Shown in pieces: positions 60,349-64,000 of a stretch of DNA of 64,000 nucleotides (position 1 is the first letter of the stretch; each line of letters begins with the position of its first letter). The notes under the pieces are model-generated. The model searched no databases, was not told where the DNA came from, and saw only the letters and a program-made list of their open reading frames with translations. The DNA lies in NCBI GenBank assembly GCA_019637175.1, contig JAHBWD010000021.1:1-64000 (forward strand), given 5' to 3'. The position numbers and the translations under genes are program-made. Source of the stretch: Labilithrix sp. GTDB lineage: Bacteria; Myxococcota_A; Polyangia; Polyangiales; Polyangiaceae.

Positions 60349-63256
60349 CGCGCCGGCCTCGAGCCCGACCCTCCCTTCGATCCTCGTCGTCGCCGCTCGC
60401 GAAGAAGGCGACGTCGTCGCGAACGAGCTCGCGACCTACGCCGCGCAGATCCGACGCGTGGGCACGCGCGCGGAGCTCGAGGAGGCGCTCGCCTCGAGCA
60501 GCGCGCCGCAGATCGTCGTCTTCGCCGGCGTCGATCCGGCGTTCAGCTACGCCGACGCGAACGCGATGTGGCGCGCCAAGAGCTTCGCGCCTGCGCCCAT
60601 CGTGTTCGCGCGCACCTTCGACGAGGGCGCGCTGCGCGCGGCCACGAAGCTCGGCGCGGTCGACTACGTGACCTACGCCGAGCGCGCGCGCCTCCTGCCC
60701 GCGGTGGAGCGCGAGCTCGGCCGCGCGAGGCTCAGGAAGGCCACGACGCCCGTCCCCGCGAGCGACGCTGCCGTCTTGCTCCAGGCCGTCGTCGACGCTC
60801 TCCCGTACATCCTCTTCGTCAAGGAAGCCGAAGAGCTCCGCATCGTGATCACGAACGCGCTGCTCACCGACATGTTCGGCTTCAGCAAGGAGTGGCTGAT
60901 CGGCAAGGTCGATCACGAGTACATGCCGAAGCCGCAGGCCGACGCGTTCGTCGCCGACGATCGCGAGGTCCTCGCGACGCGCAAGATGAAGACCTACGAG
61001 GAGGTCGCTCGCGTCGGCCAGGTCGATCGACACTTCGCGACGCGCAAGCTCGCGCTCGAGGTCGACGGCCGCCTCTACGTCCTCGGCGTCACCGAAGACG
61101 TGACGGAGCGCAAGACAGCGAATGAGGCCTTCCGCGCGACGCAGCGCGACCTCGAAGAGGCCAACAAGCGCCTCGAGGCGAACCTCGTCGAGCTGAAGAA
61201 GTCGCGCGCCACCTCCGCCCGCGTGCTCGCGAGCTACCAGCAGCGCGCGCTCCAGATGGAGATCATCCGCCAGCAGAACGAAGATCTCGATCGCCTGGCG
61301 AAGGATCTCGCCGAGGCGAAGAAGCTCGAAGAGCTGCGCGGACGCGAGATCGAGCAGGCCGCGCGCCTCAAGAGCGAGTTCCTCGCCAACTTCTCCCACG
61401 AGATCCGCACGCCGCTCAACGGCATCATCGGCTACTGCGATCTCCTGATGCGCGAGGAGGGCACGCGGCTCACCCCGCACGGCCGCCGCGATCTCCAGGT
61501 CGTCAAGGCGAACGCGCGCACGCTGCTCGAGCTCATCAACGACATCCTCGATCTCTCCAAGATCGAGGCGGGCCACGTCGAGGTCGTGCGCGAGCGGGTC
61601 GACGTTCCGGCGCTCGTCGACGAGTGCATCGCCACGGTGCGCGAGTCGCTGCGCGGCAAGAGCGTCGAGGTCTACGCCAACGTGGCGCCCGAGGTCCGCG
61701 CGCTCCAGAGCGACGCCCTCAAGCTCCGCCAGATCCTCCTGAACCTCCTCACCAACGCCGCGAAGTTCACCGACACCGGCGAGATCGTCGTCGAGGCGAA
61801 GGTGGACGCGGGGACCGTCACCTTCCGCGTCGAAGACACCGGCGCGGGCATCTCGCCGGAGCACCTGCCCTTCATCTTCGAGAAGTTCCGCCAGGCCGAC
61901 GGCTCGAGCACGCGCAAGGTCGGCGGCACGGGGCTCGGCCTCGCGATCGTCCGCGAGCTCTGTCGCGTGCTCGGCGGCACCGTCGAGGTGAAGAGCACCG
62001 TGGGCCGAGGCACGGTCTTCACGGTCAACCTCCCGCTCGCGCCGTCCGACGCGGTCACGGCTTCGGCTACGAGCGTCCCCATCCCCAGCACGAAGCGGGA
62101 GAAGCCTACGGGCGCGACGGTGCTCGTCGTCGATGACGATCCGCTCATCCATCAGCTCCTCAAGAAGGAGCTCGAACGCGAAGGCATGCGCGTCGTGCTC
62201 GCCGCCGACGGGGTGCAGGCGATGACGCTCGCCCGCGAGCACCGGCCGGGCGCGATCGTGCTCGACATCTACCTGCCCAAGCTCGACGGCTGGAAGGTGC
62301 TCACCGAGCTGAAGGCCGATCCCGCGCTCGCGGCGATCCCGATCATCATGATCTCCATCGAGGAGCAGCGCGCGCGCGGCTTCTCGCTCGGCGCCTGCGA
62401 GTACCTGGTCAAGCCGCTCGATCCCGAGCGCCTGATCGACATCGTCAGCAAGAGCATCGCGCCCGGCGGCGGCGACGTCCTCGTGGTCGACGACGACGCG
62501 ACGACGCGCGAGCTCGTCGTCCGCCAGCTACGGCGCGCGGGCTTCTCGGCCACCGAAGCGAGCAGCGGCGACGACGCGCTCCTCTTCGCGCGCGTGAACC
62601 GCCCCGCGATGATGGTGCTCGATCTCATGATGCCCGGCACGAGCGGCTTCGAGGTCATCCGCAAGATGCGCGCCGACAACGTCGGCATCCCGATCGTCGT
62701 CCTGACGGGCAAGTCGCTCACCGACGACGAGCTGCTCATGCTCCGCGACGGCATCACCAGCGTCGTGAAGAAGGACGGCGCGAAGATCGACGGCATCGTC
62801 GACGAAGCAAAGCGCATCCTCCTCGAGCACCGCCGCATCGCCAAGGAGAAGCTCCCGCGCGTGCTCTACGTCGAAGACTCGGCGCAGAACCGCGACGTCG
62901 TGCGGCGCTATCTCCAAGGCGTCTACGACGTCCTCGAAGCGGAAGACGGCGAGCACGGACTCGCGCGCGCCGAGCGCGAGCTGCCCGATCTCATCCTGAT
63001 GGACCTCTCGCTCCCGCGCATCGACGGCTGGGAAGCGACCCGCCGCCTCAAGGCCGGCCCCCTCTCGATGATCCCCGTCGTCGCGCTCACGGCGCACGCG
63101 GGGCGTGAAGATCAGGCGCGCGCGCGCGCCGCGGGCTGCGACGGCTACCTCACGAAGCCCGTCGAGCGCGATCACCTCATCGCGACCATCCAGAAGCACC
63201 TCAAGTCGCGCGGCGCCCCTCCTCCGCCGGCCTCCGATCCGGCTCCGCCGACTTGA
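60341..63256 (+). CDS. Hybrid sensor histidine kinase with three receivers
   Basis: This 971-residue cytoplasmic protein reads, in order: a receiver-like pseudodomain (1-125) without the phospho-Asp; PAS at about 143-258 (ILFVKEAEELRIVITNALLT); coiled coil 262-340; HisKA with His353 (FSHEIRTPLNG); HATPase_c (LRQILLNLLTNAAKF, DTGAGISPEHL, GGTGLGLAIV). Three C-terminal receivers have phospho-Asp at 642 (LDIYLPKLDG), 761 (LDLMMPGTSG) and 888 (MDLSLPRIDG). There is no DNA-binding output and no membrane helix. It overlaps the FIST gene by 8 bp, so FIST is the likely input. Phosphotransfer along several receivers or to other partners is inferred. Confidence 0.95.
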   Translation: MPDAPASSPTLPSILVVAAREEGDVVANELATYAAQIRRVGTRAELEEALASSSAPQIVVFAGVDPAFSYADANAMWRAKSFAPAPIVFARTFDEGALRAATKLGAVDYVTYAERARLLPAVERELGRARLRKATTPVPASDAAVLLQAVVDALPYILFVKEAEELRIVITNALLTDMFGFSKEWLIGKVDHEYMPKPQADAFVADDREVLATRKMKTYEEVARVGQVDRHFATRKLALEVDGRLYVLGVTEDVTERKTANEAFRATQRDLEEANKRLEANLVELKKSRATSARVLASYQQRALQMEIIRQQNEDLDRLAKDLAEAKKLEELRGREIEQAARLKSEFLANFSHEIRTPLNGIIGYCDLLMREEGTRLTPHGRRDLQVVKANARTLLELINDILDLSKIEAGHVEVVRERVDVPALVDECIATVRESLRGKSVEVYANVAPEVRALQSDALKLRQILLNLLTNAAKFTDTGEIVVEAKVDAGTVTFRVEDTGAGISPEHLPFIFEKFRQADGSSTRKVGGTGLGLAIVRELCRVLGGTVEVKSTVGRGTVFTVNLPLAPSDAVTASATSVPIPSTKREKPTGATVLVVDDDPLIHQLLKKELEREGMRVVLAADGVQAMTLAREHRPGAIVLDIYLPKLDGWKVLTELKADPALAAIPIIMISIEEQRARGFSLGACEYLVKPLDPERLIDIVSKSIAPGGGDVLVVDDDATTRELVVRQLRRAGFSATEASSGDDALLFARVNRPAMMVLDLMMPGTSGFEVIRKMRADNVGIPIVVLTGKSLTDDELLMLRDGITSVVKKDGAKIDGIVDEAKRILLEHRRIAKEKLPRVLYVEDSAQNRDVVRRYLQGVYDVLEAEDGEHGLARAERELPDLILMDLSLPRIDGWEATRRLKAGPLSMIPVVALTAHAGREDQARARAAGCDGYLTKPVERDHLIATIQKHLKSRGAPPPPASDPAPPT

Positions 63257-63263
63257 CTCGCGA

Positions 63264-64000
63264 TCAGGGCTCGTGAGGGACGGCGCGCTCGGCGGCTTCC
63301 CACATCGCGCGCATCGCGGGCGACGACTGCTCTTCGTGGATGTGGCCCACGAGGCCGGCGCAGCGCGCGAGGATCGCGAGGCCGCGCATGATCGAGCTCG
63401 GGATGCTCGCGTCGAGGAGCACGGCGGCGATGGCGCCCGTCGCGTTGATCGTGACGTGCTTGCCGGCGGCGTCGTCGACCGCCGCCGCCAGGAGCTTCAG
63501 CGCCGCGACGTGACGACCCGCGATGCCATGCGCCTCGGCGACGCGAAAGAGCGCTCCGGGTCGAGGATCGTCGGGCTTGTGCACCGGGTGGCCGAAGCCG
63601 GGCACGTGCTTGCCCTGCGCGCGGTGCTCCGCGACGACGCGGCGCGCCTCGGCCTCGCCGTCGCCGTCGCCGGAGACGATCCGCGTGAGGAGCTGCGCCG
63701 CGCCCTCCACGGTGCCGACGAAGAGGCTGCCCACCGCGAGGATCCCCGCCGCCACCGCGCCTTGCATGGCCTCGGGCGCGCTCGTGTAGACGAGGCGCGT
63801 CGCGACGACGCTCGGCGTGAGCCCATGCTCCATCAACGTCACGAGCGAAGCGTCGAGCACCGCGGTCTGCGCCGGCGTCGGCATCGTTCCGAGGAGATGA
63901 AAGTAGGTCATCTCCGTGAACGTGAGCTTGCCGATGAGGTCGTCGCAGAGGCTCTTGCCGCGCACGAAGACGTCGTCGGCGGTGTGCGTCGCGATCTTGG
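63264..64000 (-). CDS. Citrate-synthase-like protein/citryl-CoA lyase (partial)
   Basis: The gene enters from beyond the right edge; 245 residues are visible. The reading frame is open to base 64000, and the extra residues before the GTG at 63965 (ATHTADDVFVRGKSLCDDLI) match family N-termini, so the true start is outside. Core motifs of the citrate synthase superfamily are present: LIGKLTFTEMTYFHLLGTMP, HGLTPSVVATRLVYTSAPEA, MQGAVAAGILAVGSLFVGTV, GKHVPGFGHPVHKPDDPRPG and LLDASIPSSIMRGLAILARC with HIHEEQ. The short length and GFGHPVHKPDDPR favour a citryl-CoA/malyl-type or CitY-like lyase over a full citrate synthase. Confidence 0.88.
   Translation of the reverse strand, partial: KIATHTADDVFVRGKSLCDDLIGKLTFTEMTYFHLLGTMPTPAQTAVLDASLVTLMEHGLTPSVVATRLVYTSAPEAMQGAVAAGILAVGSLFVGTVEGAAQLLTRIVSGDGDGEAEARRVVAEHRAQGKHVPGFGHPVHKPDDPRPGALFRVAEAHGIAGRHVAALKLLAAAVDDAAGKHVTINATGAIAAVLLDASIPSSIMRGLAILARCAGLVGHIHEEQSSPAMRAMWEAAERAVPHEP

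Overview
This is a high-GC (by eye about 70%), densely coded 64 kb window. It looks like chromosome from a myxobacterium-like member of the Myxococcota (Polyangia type). The grounds are eukaryote-like Ser/Thr kinases, many lipoproteins with Ala/Pro/Ser-rich linkers, Cys-rich repeat lipoproteins, TPR/PEGA proteins, a bactofilin, a very long coiled-coil protein, a hybrid histidine kinase with a FIST sensor, and strong G/C third-position bias. That bias also makes long spurious reading frames on the opposite strand of nearly every gene. I see no rRNA, tRNA, CRISPR array, prophage or integrase. The one mobile element is an intact IS1182-type insertion sequence.

Layout. 1-115: 3' end of an SDR oxidoreductase gene. 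116-1910: the insertion sequence, flanked by a CTAG duplication. 5539-1911 (minus): cytochrome P450, Cys-rich lipoprotein, acyl-CoA thioesterase, lipoprotein. 5608-10202 (plus): giant coiled-coil protein coupled to a polytopic membrane protein. 12478-10206 (minus): two envelope proteins. 12662-13126 (plus): Lys-rich lipoprotein. 17833-13131 (minus): a MurF-MurE fusion, a protein with eleven tandem heptapeptides, a bactofilin, a secreted SUMF1-fold protein and a 39-residue coupled ORF, which together look like an envelope module. 17912-18577 (plus): lipoprotein. 20587-18584 (minus): alpha/beta-hydrolase lipoprotein. 20665-24011 (plus): unknown protein, basic-tailed HPF-like protein, BASS transporter, Cys-containing lipoprotein. 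24567-24025 (minus): ureidoglycolate lyase.

24650-30177 (plus) is a tight six-gene run: ABC-2 exporter pair, membrane Ser/Thr kinase, TPR/PEGA protein, lipoprotein, and a PhnD-like protein without a signal peptide. A palindrome fills the gap before the kinase start. 31416-30181 (minus): CE2-like SGNH esterase. 31495-36110 (plus): TVP38/VTT protein, ECF42-like sigma factor, NDH-2, two coupled lipoproteins. 36111-39514 alternates strand: Baeyer-Villiger-type monooxygenase, VOC protein with a histone-like tail, crotonase, histidine phosphatase. 41909-39568 (minus): three lipoproteins. 42065-48633 (plus): LTA-synthase-like sulfatase, GFA/CENP-V protein, family B DNA polymerase, YncE-like propeller, lipoprotein. 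50083-48634 (minus): two envelope or hypothetical proteins. 50237-63256 (plus): lipoproteins, amino-acid permease coupled to a probable alpha/alpha-toroid protein, then a signalling trio (kinase with degenerate cyclase and AAA ATPase, FIST sensor, hybrid histidine kinase). 64000-63264 (minus): citrate-synthase-like/citryl-CoA lyase gene, running off the window.

Genes are packed tightly. Co-directional genes often overlap by ATGA/GTGA/TTGA, and ten of eleven convergent pairs are separated by 13 bp or less, several with both stop codons inside one palindrome. No gene-free stretch exceeds about 190 bp outside the IS ends. The larger divergent gaps hold clear inverted repeats (17851, 20611, 41935/42016, 50125 and 50182), listed below as candidate operators or RNA hairpins. 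Functional calls rest on motifs read by eye; no database search was possible.
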